From assembly GCA_022747635.1 (NCBI GenBank), contig JAKTNV010000003.1:97736454-97800453 (forward strand): DNA of 64,000 nt. Direction: 5' to 3'. Shown here piece by piece: positions 12,541-25,600 of this stretch. Under the pieces are notes generated by a model. The model was not told where the DNA came from. It did no database searches and worked only from the letters and a program-made list of their open reading frames with translations. Numbering within the stretch: the stretch's first letter is position 1; every line of letters begins with the position of its first letter. This DNA comes from Hetaerina americana. Lineage: Eukaryota > Arthropoda > Insecta > Odonata > Calopterygidae. A program made the position numbers and the translations under genes.

Positions 12541-15420
12541 CGCAATTTTATTCAAGCAAGTTCCCTGCTCCCCCTGGCTTTCTCGCTATAAACAATCTAA
12601 GCCCTAAATTTCCCTCTCGTTTTGTAAATGACACTACGCCCATTGTCACCCTTTTTTTAAAATGAAGGGAACCTCGTACAGCCCACCCACTGCTTCATTA
12701 ACATTTAGTAACCCATGAAATAAGCTCTAAACACGGAGTGGTGAGACTTCCGAAACTGTTTCAAGCTAAAGAACCGTCTAAATCGCGCTACAACGCGCTA
12801 GAGCCAATAGTCTTATAATAAGTACTTGTGTTTACGAAGTTTCAGTAATACCTAGGGTCTTTTTGGGTAATAATGGGATAGGTAGTGTGTAGGAAGTAAT
12901 TAAAAATCGTAAAATTTTAGAAGAGGTTCAATAATATACACAATGCATTTTTCTTCATAAGCATCAATTTTTAACCTAGCAGTAAAATTTATAATAAAAA
13001 CTACTGAGTATTATATTATTGTGAGTTCAGTTAATCCTAAGGAATGCAGTTATCTATTAATCCTTCAAGGAGGACCCGAAATTAATTTGTTGAATTCAAT
13101 TTAGATTTGAGTTCGAGGAAATATTTTTTAAATTTAGTAACCTAAATAAAATTGAAATACATCATATCGGGTGCTAAATATATTTTTTGTGCCATTTTTT
13201 GTTGAAATTATCAATTAAAGGACCTAATGATAGAGATTGACAACCCTTACATCAAAATACGTGCACAATTAAATTTGGGTAAAATATTTTGAAATTCCAC
13301 CCTGTGTGTCTACTTTTCAAGTTTTATATAATTCAAATACCTATGCAACGGTTTCACTTGCCGAACAACTTCTTGCCCTTCAGCCTATGGTGGATAAATT
13401 TGGCGTCTAAATTACAAATGGAACAAAAGGTATGTAGAGGTTATCCAATCATGTGAATATTAAGCGTAACATGTCAAGCTACGGTAGAGTGAACAGTATA
13501 AAGTATAATTGGGATTTGGATATGTGGTTTTTCGCTGATCGAAAGCCGCACAAGAATAGGTAAAGTAAATTCAATGCAAGGTCTCTATAGGTGGAGACGC
13601 GAAACTCAATTTTTTATCCATATTTTTCACGATAAGTTCGCAAGAGTGTTGCGATGGCAAATACGTATATTCCTATGAAAAAATAAATATAAACAATAAT
13701 AATGTCATAAACAGAATATTTTTTCGTAAAATAAACGTTTTCATCATTTATATTTTAGACGGAGAAATTTGTCTATGCATATTTATTTAGGGTAATCGCC
13801 GATTTAGACCTCGTAATTTAACGTAAGTTGAATACAAGACTATTGATTTATTTCCAAATTTGCATTGACTTGGGTATCCAAAAGTGATTTTCTTATTTCG
13901 AATATTGCTAAGCTGTATCGAACATGCCACGCATGGCAATCTTGTCTGAGATAACAAAGGAGGAGCATATTCCGGCATTCTCTTCTTAGTAAGGTAAATG
14001 TTGTACATTAATTTTAAGGAGATCCTCTGTTAATGCCAATTCATTTTATGAATTCATCCGTTTAAATTTATGAGTGCACAGGAAAAAGTTTTCTTGTGGT
14101 AATGGGTGCGTGTATATGTTTATTACAATAATACAAATTCTAATGGCTGTTATTGACATCCCTAGTTTCTAGAATACCAACTAGAAAAAATTACATTGAG
14201 CATTTTCACTAAAACTAAACATTAGTTATAAATACATTGCATACAGCAATGAGTGAAACATTTTCACTTATTATATATTTAGGTAAATAATATTTTTTGA
14301 ATTTGCACACTCCTGCAATTTTAATTATAACACATGATATTTTTGAGCGATGAAGCCCAAATTAGTCTCACTAAAATTTGAGAGTCTCCTTCCATAGGAT
14401 ATAGGAAGTTACGAAACTTTGAACCATACTTTATGGTGATTAGGATAACCAGTTACTGTGTTGTAGTAGATAATAATATTATTTATTTGAGTTATCAACC
14501 AATTATGTCGTCAAAGACATACCAGGTTCCATGCAAGGCAAGTCGTTCAGCAAGATGACTTATTCCGTATTTTAATCCTAAAAACTGAGTCTTTCAACGA
14601 AGTTTAACGTATCAGGTCTCAAATACTAACAAAAAAAATGTTCTTGCTTTGGAAGAATTACCTTGAGAAAATACATATTTATATAAACAAAAGATATAAC
14701 GTAAAATGTTTTTCACGTGTTCTGACATTTCAACGCCAAAACACGTATCGCATTTTTAAATAAATTGAGAAATTTTACGAACTTTGTTAGATTCTGTCAA
14801 CATAAAGGTAACATTATATTACTCAACGAAGGGAATGTCAACATATTTTTGCATGCAACTGCGATGAAACATATGTAACCTTTTCCTCCATCTAGGAGCA
14901 CATCTAATCTATCGACACTAAATTTCTCTTCCACATACATGCCCAAGTAACCAGGATTTCCCTACCACATCCTCAAGTAACTGCTCACAGAGCATAGGAT
15001 AGATGAAAATATGCATATAATATTGCTCTTGCTTGGACAAGTTCTATAAAGGTATTTTGCTTAGGAAATTGTTTCAAAGTAAATATCCTTTCTTATTATT
15101 TCAATTGAAGCAATTATATTAATGTGTGGATTTGATTTCAATAGAATTTAATTTAATGCCAAAATTACACTAAAATTACAGGCCCAAAATTTGTTATACT
15201 GTATGCCCAAAAAAAATTAAAACTCATTTTAATTTGAAGGCAATCGATATTTTAGTATATATGTATCGGTGTCATTAGCATAAAATATTTTTGGTGTTAC
15301 CGTCGATTGGCTGATCCACGGTAAAATAATGTACACACATTTTCAGTAAAAAATTACGTTTATAATAATTATGAAAATATCCCAACAGACACGGAGAGCG
15401 TAATTTTGGGATAAAACTTT
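12541..15420. other. Long AT-rich desert
   Basis: Nearly 3 kb of AT-rich DNA carries only one frame slightly above 70 codons. I looked for transposon ends, tRNA-like boxes and tandem repeats and found none that I could support. Confidence 0.65.
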
Positions 15421-15429
15421 CCTCGCCAA

Positions 15430-16380
15430 ACCATTGGGCCGTAGGCTGTCCAACCCCACAATTCCGCACACCTTTACGTTCCTCTATGCAATCCATCGCT
15501 TCCTCACATCGCTCAGACCCTCCTGCTTTCCCCTATCTCCCTCGTCACTTCGTCCTCGGAGCGGCGGAGGAGACTGCCTTCCTCTCTCGGCTCCCATCCG
15601 CACTCCCGTACCTCTCCGTACCCCCCGTCCGCACCTCTCCGCAACCCCCGCACCGTTCCGCCCATTCCTCACCCGGCCCATCCTTCCCACCCTCATTCAC
15701 CCCCCATCCACGGCACACTCACCTTCCTTTCTCACTCCTCCCATTGCCGGGGGGAGGGGAGCCCCTTACAGCCAAAAGGAGCGGCCACGAATCAATACCA
15801 AGACAGCGAAAGAGGGAGAGAATGGGAGCGGGAGAGCGAGATGAGAGGGAGGGAGAAAGAGAGAAGGGATGAGAGGGAAAAGATTTCAGGGGAAGGTGGT
15901 TGGGGAGAATAAGAGGAAGAGGTTTTTCGGGAGAAGCGAAAAGGAGGAGGGAAGAAGTTTTGTGGACTGTGTTTGTGAAGGAAGGAGGTGGAGGCTGGAG
16001 CGGAGGGAGGCTCAGGAGAGAGGAAGGTGGAAGAGGTCGGAGGATGGCATGGAGAAAGATAGGTAGAGGAAGGAGGAAAGAGATATCGATAGGGAGAGAG
16101 GAAGATGGAATGGGGGCGAAGTGACTAGTGATGGTGGGAGGGAAGACCTCCGAGAGGCAGTGTGGGGGGGCGCAAGGGGGGAAAGGGAAATCCCTTTTTG
16201 TGCCTCTGGAACATGGCGCCCGGCCGCCATTTCGAAACGTTGGTGACGCCAAGAGTGGGCCCCCTGCATTCCAATGCATTGTTGGAGCGGAAAGACAGAA
16301 ACGAAACGCGCCTGTGACAAAGACAAACGACCCCTTTATTCGCGGAGGAATCCCGTGAAAATATCATCCCCGCCCCCCCT
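15430..16380. other. GC island with a pyrimidine-to-purine strand switch
   Basis: The plus strand is pyrimidine-rich from about 15480 to 15760 and then switches abruptly to purine-rich from about 15800 to 16190, with dense GAGAGGGA-type runs that could bind GAGA-factor-like proteins. At 16226-16233 the sequence GCCATTTC fits the Pho/YY1 consensus GCCATHWY, next to ATGGCGCC at 16213-16220. The 186-codon minus-strand frame at 15719-16279 is Ser/Pro/Leu low-complexity and is rejected as a gene. Polarity switches like this can mark divergent transcription, but that is inference only. Confidence 0.45.
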
Positions 16381-17190
16381 CAAAAAATTATGCTTCACTT
16401 ATATTCCCCAGTCGAAATGCTGCTATGTGGCTAATTGCAAATAACAACGAATTCACACGGCAGTAAAAACTCGAGAGAGCGAACGTTTTCAATTAAAATG
16501 ATTCTTTTTCAACGCCTACAGGAAATGCGTCGCGGTCATTGTGCTGAAAAATAATAACGGGCGGGCGTAAATACTCTCGTCTGGCCTCTGTGTACAGGTG
16601 ATGAACGCACTAAAATCTTGTGGTTTGGCTGTTCGAATGGAGCGTTGGAAGAGGGATCATCAATATGTCCGGTAATGTCAGGAATATTTAAACTAAAAGG
16701 GAACCTTCTATTCAGTTTTAACGTTGGTTTTTGTAACATTCCTCAGCAGAATAACTGATTAAGGTACATCCATGAGAAAAATATCATGGTGAGAGTATAG
16801 GTCAAGTATCCATCAATTTATTCTCGCATGATTTGAGGTTTTATGAAACCTCAAACGGCCTTAATGTGAAAGAATCAGATTTGAAAGAAAAATTAGATAA
16901 TTAATTATATGGCATGAAGGCTTTACCGGTTAAGATTGAAATATTCAATACTTAAATTTAGGTTAGTTCAACAGCCTAGTTATTTACAAAAATAATCAAT
17001 AATTGATCAAATATATCTAACACATGGTACTAATTAAGAAAGTGAACTTTCAGTGGAGAATCAAATTTTACAGCCATAATGTCAAGGAAAAATTACATAC
17101 AGTGGAAGGGTAATTAGACTTAATGTCTATGTAGCTCTTCTCTGAAGCAGGTGATAGTTTTAAACAAATGGGACCAGGTTTCTGGTCATG
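16381..17190. other. AT-rich spacer
   Basis: This interval is AT-rich, with no credible frames, repeats or RNA signals. It separates two GC-rich islands. Confidence 0.55.
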
Positions 17191-18970
17191 GCACTCACCT
17201 CTTTAGGCTAGCCTGCCTCCTTTCTCGGCTTCCAACCTTCTCCCGGCCCTTTGTTTGTCGCTATTTCCTTCCTCGGCCAATTCTCTCTCTCTCCCTCACT
17301 CTTTCACTCATTCCTTCTATCCTCTTTCTCCTCTTAGCCTCTCCACCTCGACCGCTCTTCCGGCAAAATTCTCCCGCCCCTCACACTCCAGAACTCACCC
17401 TCTCATTCTCTTCTCCTTTGCCACCACCTCCTCAAAAGGGTCCCCTTTCATTCACAATGAGACGGAAAGAGGAAGAGAAGAATGAGGAAGGGAAAAAGGA
17501 AGCTAAAGGACTGATAATGTTTTGCGGGGGATGCTGGAGATAAAGAAAGTTATAGGAGAGCAAAAGGATGATGCGTCGGAGACGCAAAGGGGGGAGGAAG
17601 GAGACCCCCGAAAGGACACCAACGCCCGCTCTTGCCTTTTAGTGCTTCCTGGAGATTGCGGATGGAAAGGAAAGAAAGCGGGTGGGAGGACGGGGCAGAG
17701 GAAGATTTCGCCATGTGTGAGGTGGTGAGTGCAAGGGGGCGGTGGAGGGGGCTGCGGGTAAGGGGGTTTAGAAGAGAAGTCCGACTAACCGGTCATCCGG
17801 TCTCCCTTGGAAGGCGGTTGGAGAGGGAAGGCTGGGATGCGTTCGGGAGGGAGGGAGATATGTGGAGAGGAGCGAGGGAGGTTGGAAGGTTGAGAGGTGG
17901 TGGGACATTCTCGAGAAGAGATTCAGGGGGAGAAGGGGAAGGTGGTGGAGCAAACGGAGGCAATATGTGGTCAGAAATCACCATCGCAGAGTCCACGAAG
18001 ACCGAGCCGAAAACGGTGCCGACCGAAAAACAAGCCGACCGCAATACTCACGCTCTTTTCAAGGGGCTACTGCCGCCTAAGGGCCACCTTAAACGACGCG
18101 ATTCTCCCCTGACATATCGTCATCCCGTCCGCATACATAGAACCTACTGACCTTGCTTCTGTGTACCCGACAACTCACGGAGACAACTCCCGCCCCAATT
18201 CTCCTCGAACCTCCGCAAAGACTCGCGATGCGTCCGCCCCCCGCCAAGGGTCAATCCTGCGAAATCGCTTGAAACTATTCGGAAAGGGAGGCGGCATTAC
18301 TGCTAAATGTTGGCCCCCCCTGCGCGTTAGGTTACAGCAACGGCCGTAACTCTCCACGGGGACGCATGGTCCAACACTGGGCTTGGCTCTTGACATCCGT
18401 GAGCGGGAGAACGGGTGAGCGCGTTCCTCCCTGAGGGAGGTGTGATTCGGCCGCCATCTGTGGCTGTATCATCCAAATCCACCCCTCCCCTGTCTAATTG
18501 CAGGTGGGACTAGAAGCCGAGGGGAGACCGAGGTACACGATTTTACCTATGAGCGGATGGCAGGGCCGGTCACAGGGGAGCGGGGCTCCGGGGGACCAGC
18601 AGCTTTCCAGACAGCCGGTGGAGGGTACGCGGCGAGCGGCGGAGGCAGGCGAGGCAAACGGCGGCGGCGTTGAAGGCGAAGGAAGGCTCGAGGGAGGCGA
18701 CTGAGGTGGTCGGGTCGGGTGAAGCCGAGTCGTGAGCCGCCCAGCCACGATGGCCACCCTCCTCTTGCAGAAGCGAAAGCCTTTTTCTTGACCACCCGCC
18801 TCTTTTCTTCTCTTTCTCACTCTCTCTCTCACACACACACACTATTCCAAGACTCCCTCTCCGTCGCAGTCTTCGCGATTCCTCCTCGATCGACCACCCA
18901 TCCACCCACGCTAAACTGGGGGATGGGATTTGTGCAATGGTCACGTCACCCTGCTGACACAAGAGCTTGA
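17191..18970. other. Large GC-rich island with pyrimidine-to-purine switch and TC/AC microsatellite
   Basis: The plus strand is pyrimidine-rich from about 17215 to 17450 and purine-rich from about 17455 to 17960. Mixed CpG-containing sequence follows to about 18770, then another pyrimidine-rich block. A compound (TC)n(AC)n run lies at about 18821-18842. The 172-codon plus-strand frame at 17632-18150 changes composition along its length and has no recognisable domain. I found no strong donor or core-promoter combination. Confidence 0.5.
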
Positions 18971-20170
18971 TTTAAACCCTGATGATGGTTGATTTTTTAC
19001 TGTAATTCCGCACCTTACTCGGAAGTCATTTTCAGAACTTCCCACCACTCTCCTAATGAGTTCATTCTAACTGTAATTAATTCTTTTCTAAGAGTAAGGA
19101 GCCAAAAACTCTTTATAATGACTCCTGAAATATTGTAAGAGGAGATTCTTCTCTTCAAAGAAATGCATTGGGATGACATGAGAGTAAAAAGTAATTGCAA
19201 TAAAAATAAATTTAAAATGCATGACTTAAAAGGCATATTTATTGAGAATTTTATCAACTGTTAGTAATTAGCAGTGTTACAGAAAAACCAAATTCTTTTA
19301 TACACGGTATAAGTATGAATGTTCCTTCTCTGTTCCTCAAATCAATATTTTAGTCAGACGCTCCACAGAAAAAGGACCAATTTTCAATCGTGAAGGAGAC
19401 ACAAAATAGCAGAGTGTGCAATGATGGATTCGTTTATATTCATATCATTTCAATCTAAATAGATTTAGGATAATCATTTTGTAGCGAGGAGAATTTTATG
19501 AACTACACCCCAGACATTTAGTTTCTTTTACAGCGGACCCACTCACCTAAAATAAGTAGAATCCAAAAATTTTCTAGACAATTATAAAATGTTAAGCTTT
19601 ATGTCTGTGGGGCTAATCACAGAAAATATTCATTATTTCTCCAGGAAAGTAATGAAAATGTGGAAAGTATTCCTACTCCAGACTGAACATTTGGTCTGGA
19701 GCAACGTGGGAACGGATGTCTGGTGATGAATTTTGAATGTAATCCGTGGTCATCGATCATTAGCCAAGAACAACGCGATAACAAATAGCAGTTACAAATG
19801 CTACATCCAATGATTATTTTAAGCTTCAAGACAACCAAAAAGATCTCTTAATAGAAGTTTTGGGAAGTTTAGTTTCGCAATGCAACCCTTCTTTACATGC
19901 GTTATGGGAATGAGACTAAAAATATTAATAAAAAGTTTCTTCAATCAATATACTAGATAAGTAGTTTTTTTCATAATCTAGCTCATGTCCTGACATATCT
20001 TTTTCCGATATTTGCTTCAATAAATACATTGGGGGACACTAGATAACTATATATCAATTTCAATTACTTACGCTCCGAGGAATTAGGAGCTAGTAGAATT
20101 ATTTCATCTACTTTCATCCTTATGTACCGATTTTGGTTCATGCATAAGGAGAGTAGTAACTCTTAACTAT
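18971..20170. other. AT-rich desert
   Basis: AT-rich DNA with frames below 81 codons and nothing recognisable as coding, repetitive or structural RNA. Confidence 0.6.
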
Positions 20171-20560
20171 CCTAAGCCAACTTTTTCCAGTTTTTTAAGC
20201 GAAGAAAGAAATGAGCGTGATGATATTTTGGAATAACGGTCCTGGTTCTAATCCAAAGCCATACTCCGGTAACGAAAGAGACCAGCTCATTGACTCCTCG
20301 TGCTGGGGATTGGCACATTGCTCGGGTGGGGAGGGCGCCTGCTGGCATGGAGGGATGGAGGAGGGCCTCCCTCTCACGGGTGGAATTGGAATGTCGGCGG
20401 ATGTGGTGTGGAGATGCCGATAGAAAAAGAGTTATGTCACTGGGCACGGCGACCTCTTCTCGGCGGGGTCGGGAGAGATGAGGTCTCGTTCTCCCTCCCC
20501 CATCGTTGAAGACTCTTCTCTTCAATTCCGATATGTAAATAGAGCCCCGAGATGTGGAAA
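20171..20560. other. Small GC-rich island
   Basis: About 350 bp of GC-rich, mildly purine-biased sequence lies inside AT-rich DNA. A 147-codon minus-strand frame at 20172-20615 spans it, but no known domain can be seen in the translation and the frame runs into AT-rich flanks at both ends. It is left as a compositional feature. Confidence 0.4.
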
Positions 20561-22380
20561 AGAAATCGGGCATGATCAGGGGAGAGGACATCATATAGAC
20601 GGGAGAATGGTTCAAGATTTCACCGAAGTCGCTGATTTATGAAATAACAAACGAGTTACTCAAGAAATGAAACTCCTTCCAAGGAGATAGGAAGTATATA
20701 TTTCATAATGAGGTCAGCTTCAAGTAATCAACACTTGCCTTGTTGAACCAGCTACTCGTAAATCGATAGCTTTTCAGGAGCAAATAATAAGTCAGCTCCA
20801 ATACATAAATATTCTATCTCCATTAAACCAAATATAAGAAGACAAACACCTTCGAGGTTTTCAGAGAAAGAAAATGTTACATGAAACTCTGTTACTTCTT
20901 TTTTATATTCTACGGTAAAATAAAGAAGTAATTATTTCCATTTGTCATGATTTCACTCTTCTTAAAGTGTACTTAATAGGTTACGGAATTCAGCAAGTCT
21001 TTGAAATTTCTGTCTATTTTAGTAAAGTGTGATAACCCATTTCTGAGACATCAAAATATAATCCCTCTATCAAAACTCTTTTTACCATAATCCTTCTTTA
21101 AATATGGTTCATTTTATGAGATAAATACTTCTAAAACGGTCAGTATGGGTAAATAAAATTAATCATATAAGTGATGTCAGCAGTTTGACCTAATATTTCA
21201 GGATGAAATGTCAATAGTTTGATTTTCGTAATCATGGCTGTTAACTTTAAGTATAATCTGAAAATAATTAAAACTAATTCAATAAAATGTAACGATCTCC
21301 ACTAATACTGATATAAATAAAAATAAATTATTATTCACCAATATTTAATTACAAATAAGGTATCCGATGTATTAGGCAAGAACTTTTTACAACGCAACAG
21401 CTTCGAAGTGTCGAAAACCATTAGCCTAAACTTTGAAATAATTGCATTGTCATGTGCAATAGCGGATGAATCAGACAACAATGACTGTCGCATCATCCCC
21501 GCAGTTTCTTTGAATGATTTGTTTGTTTTATATCATTAAAGGAGTGATAGATTTATAATAAACCTCTCTAAAATACGCTATATTTGTACAGTTGACCCTA
21601 TAATTTTCCGACGCAGTAAAAAAAGACAATGGGTATTGAAATGCCTATGATACAAAAGACAAAGCAAATACTTTCATATCGAAATTGTTAGTTTTTGTAT
21701 AAAACTAACATCCTGAATATTCATAATCGAGGCGGACTTTGCGAAGTTAGAGCGTTATTCTGACGATTAAATCCTGAATTTATATCTATATTAACCCAAT
21801 CATTACATTAAGATACCCTCACTCTATTGAGCCTGGATTATCTTAGAAAATAGTTTGGTCAAGCTAGCTTATTATTATTATAATAAAGCAATAAAATTAT
21901 ATAGTAGAAATATTATAGATGTAGGGATTAAAATATTGTATTATCATAAACTTAAGATTAATATCGACATATATACTTAGTTACATACAATAGACAAACG
22001 AATTATAATGTCAGGATGATTTCCTTCTGTCTACAAAAAATATATAAGTATATGTACAATACATAGTTTCGGCTATTTCTAATAAAATGCTTACAAAAAA
22101 ATGTTCGCAAGTGTGCTGCAAAATGACACCGCCAATATGGCAAAACATTTTTCAGTGAAAATATGGCGAGAGAATGCGCTAAGAGTGAGGTAAAAAGCGG
22201 CGATAAGTTCATCTAATAGGAGTTTTAATCTACCTTATTTCATCCTTCCAATTCATTCCTTTAAATCTCCTGCGTATTCCTTTCCAATTATCTTTTCCTC
22301 ATTACTGAATACGCTAACTGCCATATCCCTCCGTTGAATCCAAATAAAACCTGGATCTCTATAGTAATAGGTGTGCACGA
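20561..22380. other. AT-rich desert
   Basis: AT-rich DNA without credible frames. The only structured signal is the paired Pho/YY1-like motif cluster at 22134-22173, listed separately. Confidence 0.6.
22134..22173. promoter_or_regulatory. Paired Pho/YY1-like sites next to a GAGA motif
   Basis: AATATGGC occurs at 22134-22141 and again at 22160-22167. Both are exact minus-strand GCCATATT sites fitting the Drosophila Pho consensus GCCATHWY. The second runs directly into GAGAGAA at 22168-22174, a GAGA-factor-type motif. Pho sites alongside GAGA motifs are characteristic of fly Polycomb response elements, and this pair lies in AT-rich DNA away from the GC islands. The motifs are short, so function is unproven. 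Confidence 0.25.
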
Positions 22381-23940
22381 TCAATTCTCGCAACTATTAT
22401 TGCCTTCCGCGATACTGTCGCGAATCTTGATTTCTCCCATGCCATTGCTCCACTCCAATTTGCGCAACCCGTACGCTATTCCACCAACTGACGGCGTCTT
22501 GAACCATCTTTTGGAACTTGGGAACAATAAGAAAGGGGTTGACGGAAGGGAGTATAAGGAGAATTTGAAGGACAATAGTACAAGCTACGTGTTGTAAATC
22601 AGCAACGGGATTCATTTAATAGATGTATTTTGCTAACTCAAATGGTTATAGGCAAGAATAGTATGAGGAAAACGTAGAAAAAACTTTCCTCTGAAACACA
22701 TGGCTAGTTGGGGGCCAAAGAGTATTCCGTCGTCCAAGGAAACTACCCGGGGGTTAGAGGAGAAGGGTAGTTGCTTGTGTTCCTCCTCATTGGAAATGCA
22801 TCCGTTCCTTACTTTTCTCAAGAAAGAACCCCAGTTTTGGAAAGGGATGCTTTTATCCTTGACCTTCCAAACAACCTCGGTTCTCAGCACAAAGACGTTC
22901 AATAAATGGACGTACTACTAAAAAAAGTGGATATTTTTTCACTTCGGGGAAAAGCTTGGAATGGCTTGAAGCACGGAAACCCTTCTTGGCCCTTCATAAC
23001 CTATTGGGTGGTGCAAGTCTCAAGGGTTGAGAAGGAAACCTCGACAAGCATACATGAGGGGTTGTAAATTATATTTTTTTCGCGAGGAAGCCAAAGGACT
23101 GTACGGGCATAATTGAGGAGAGGCATGGCGTAACTTCGGCAGAAGAAACGCTCCGGGCTCATACTTTTCTTGGGGGTGGTGGAGCGGAGGGCGAAGTTCG
23201 AAGCTTGACAGGCTTGAGATGAGCTCGAGAAATGGGCAATAAAAGACTTGAGGCAATTAAGGGGTCTTGGGGCCCTGCATTATCTTCGTCTCCCAAGCAA
23301 GGAAGCGGGAGGAGGACGCAAGGAAAGGGGCAGGAAGGAGTGGATGGTGCGTCGAGGGGACGAGTATGCCGACCGCAAAGAATGACAACAAAGCCGCACG
23401 TTGTAGAAACAAGACCCATACCCCCCTCCATAAAGCACACCGCACCCATAGCTCTTTTTTTTCACCCCCGCTTTTTTACCCAAACTTGCGTTCTCGGATG
23501 CTTCGGATGGAGCAATTGGATTGGTCACCATCGGTGTTTTCGCAACCGAAGCACAGTTTTTTAGTCAGTGCTGTGCCGAACCTTACGCCCTGTGCGCTCC
23601 ATGAGGGGCACCATGCTCTCGCGCGGGCGAGAAATATCGCGGTGGCGGAAATGCCGGCGACGGGATTTTCATCGCGTCTTCCGTTCGTTTCCCATTTTTA
23701 TTTTCAATCTAACAAGCCTGGTGTTTCGCTTGTACAATCCCTCCATTAAATCCCTGTAAACGACGGAAACGGTCGTGGGGAGCCCAGGGAATGGTTTTTG
23801 GGGGATGTGGAAATGTCCACTGATCGTGTTTTAGAACCGAGGAAAGTATCTTCCGCGTCCGTTCGCAATGGTTCTTTTCCGTGATGGAAGGAAGGTGAAA
23901 GCTTTTGTTTAAAAAAAGGTGTCCGTGAAATGTTTTCAAT
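22381..23940. other. Mixed-composition segment, GC-rich from about 23100
   Basis: The interval holds moderately GC-rich DNA with several overlapping open frames of 60-160 codons, mostly on both strands of 23160-23750. None has a recognisable domain and no frame is favoured over its neighbours. No repeats or RNA genes were seen. Confidence 0.4.
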
Positions 23941-23982
23941 GTGCGAGTGAAAGATGTGCTTGTTTGCGTTTTGACCACGTTC

Positions 23983-24150
23983 ATGGATGTGCGAGAGCGA
24001 GAAAGAGGGAGAGAGGTGGTCAGGGGTCAACAGAAGAGAAAGAAAAAACACGTCGTCGGTAAAAAGAGATCGGCAAAAAAAGAGAAAGCTGTTCGCCGCG
24101 GGGTGACAAACACTGGCGGGCGGAGGAGAGGGACCTGCTGGAAGGTAAGT
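23983..24150 (+). promoter_or_regulatory. Candidate exon ending in a consensus splice donor
   Basis: An open frame from the ATG at 23983 reads for exactly 54 codons to a full-consensus donor, AAG followed by GTAAGT, with the cut at 24144/24145. The putative peptide is strongly basic, with Arg/Lys clusters in its middle that would suit a nuclear protein or simply reflect purine-rich DNA. The donor is followed by a thymine-rich, intron-like stretch. The frame continues past the donor without a stop until about 24468, so coding is not demonstrated. This may equally be a 5' leader, and no downstream acceptor exon was identified. Confidence 0.2.
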
Positions 24151-24399
24151 TTTTTTACTTTCACCCACCCACCTTTTTTTAACGCGTTTCTTGGAAGGTC
24201 AGCCATCCCATACACCCCCGCATTTCTCTCCCGCTGGAGGACGGGAGGATGGTGGAGTAAAGGGGGAGAAAGAGAAGAAAAAACTAGGGAGGAGGATAGG
24301 AGGCGCACTTTCTCCTCACTTTACAACTCCTTGAAAAGGAGGGAAAAAAATTGTTGCACCTTTGGAATGTTAAAGGAGAGAGAAATTTGCCTCTCTCGC

Positions 24400-24980
24400 T
24401 TTTTCTCCCCAAGCCCATTGTTGGAGGAGAGTTTCTCGTCAGAAGTGCGAAGACGTTGGAGGAGTTAGGAACGTTTGCGCCAAGTGGCAATCGGTGGCCC
24501 GACTAAATAGTGTGCTTAGAAACAGTGCGATGGTAACACGACGAAAGATCTTCGCTCTTCAAGTTATCCTCGAGTGTTCCTATAGTTTTTATCCGTGGAA
24601 AATATCTCACCAGGGAGTGCTCGAGTGAATAGAAGTGCGTCCAAGCTAGTGCGTTCGACGTGAAAGCTGTGAAGTGTGTGATGCACTATAAGGGTGTTCA
24701 TTCATGCATAAAAACGCATTAGTCTTCACTGAGAGAAGTAATTAGACATGTGCTTCCTTCATCGATTAACTTTGTTGCAAGAGAAGATGGATGTATAAAG
24801 GGGAGTTTAAAATGTAGATAGATTCTCGGACCCCTTTTACGACTCCTACTTGAAATATTTAGTGGGGATGAAGAGTTGGATTGAAAGAGACAACCCGGAC
24901 AAGGCAAAGTCTCTCTTGACCGAGAGAGGGAAACGTAACTCTTATCAGGTCATAATGCGGAGTAGCTGCAGGTATTAAGT
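24400..24980 (+). other. Possible untranslated leader-like sequence
   Basis: From about 24430 to 24690 the plus strand has balanced composition, with repeated AGTGTG, AGTGCG and GTGAAG words. Such words are common in insect 5' leaders of regulatory genes. A potential donor, CAG followed by GTATTA, lies at about 24968-24976. No long reading frame is present. The call rests on sequence texture only. Confidence 0.15.
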
Positions 24981-25600
24981 TCATCTCTCAAGTATTTCAA
25001 AAACATCACGTGTCTTCGATATTCTCACGCTTGGAGAAGTTTCACACTATAAATACCAATTGACAGCAGTCATCTTATGAAAATACCAAGCACATACCTA
25101 AAACGTGACTTGAAGCCACGAACAGTGTGTTAGTGTGTTAACTCGTTTAGTATAATTATATAGTATTATAACGAACCCAAACATTGAAACGAAAAAACAG
25201 TTAAGCTTCCTAAAAGACATATTTTTAGGTGCAAAGAATTGTGATATTTTCGGCAGCCATTAGGTGAAATACAATCAGAAAATGGTGCTTTTAGGAAATT
25301 AACTATTTACCCTAACCCACCTTTTATAGGCATGAAGTCAATTAAATCGTTTTGGAGAAAAATAATTGCAAATATAAGTAGCATTCATTTAAATATCCAT
25401 GTGAATCGAGAGGTCTGTACCAATATCATAAAATTCAAAAATAGAGACTTAGGTCCATAGGCTCATTTCCGCACAGCCTCATAGTTTATATGGATGTAGT
25501 CGAAAACCTAGGAATCCAATACTTCAAGGGAGAAAGTAGAATTTGACTCATCAATTCCCAAGACGGTCGATAACCATTGACTTCCCACTTTGATTCCGAT
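24981..25600. other. AT-rich spacer
   Basis: AT-rich DNA with no credible frames, repeats or RNA signals, lying between two GC-rich islands. Confidence 0.55.

Noticed and set aside
15719..16279. 186-codon minus-strand open frame
   Set aside because: Composition-driven Pro/Ser/Leu repeat across a pyrimidine-to-purine switch; no recognisable motif.
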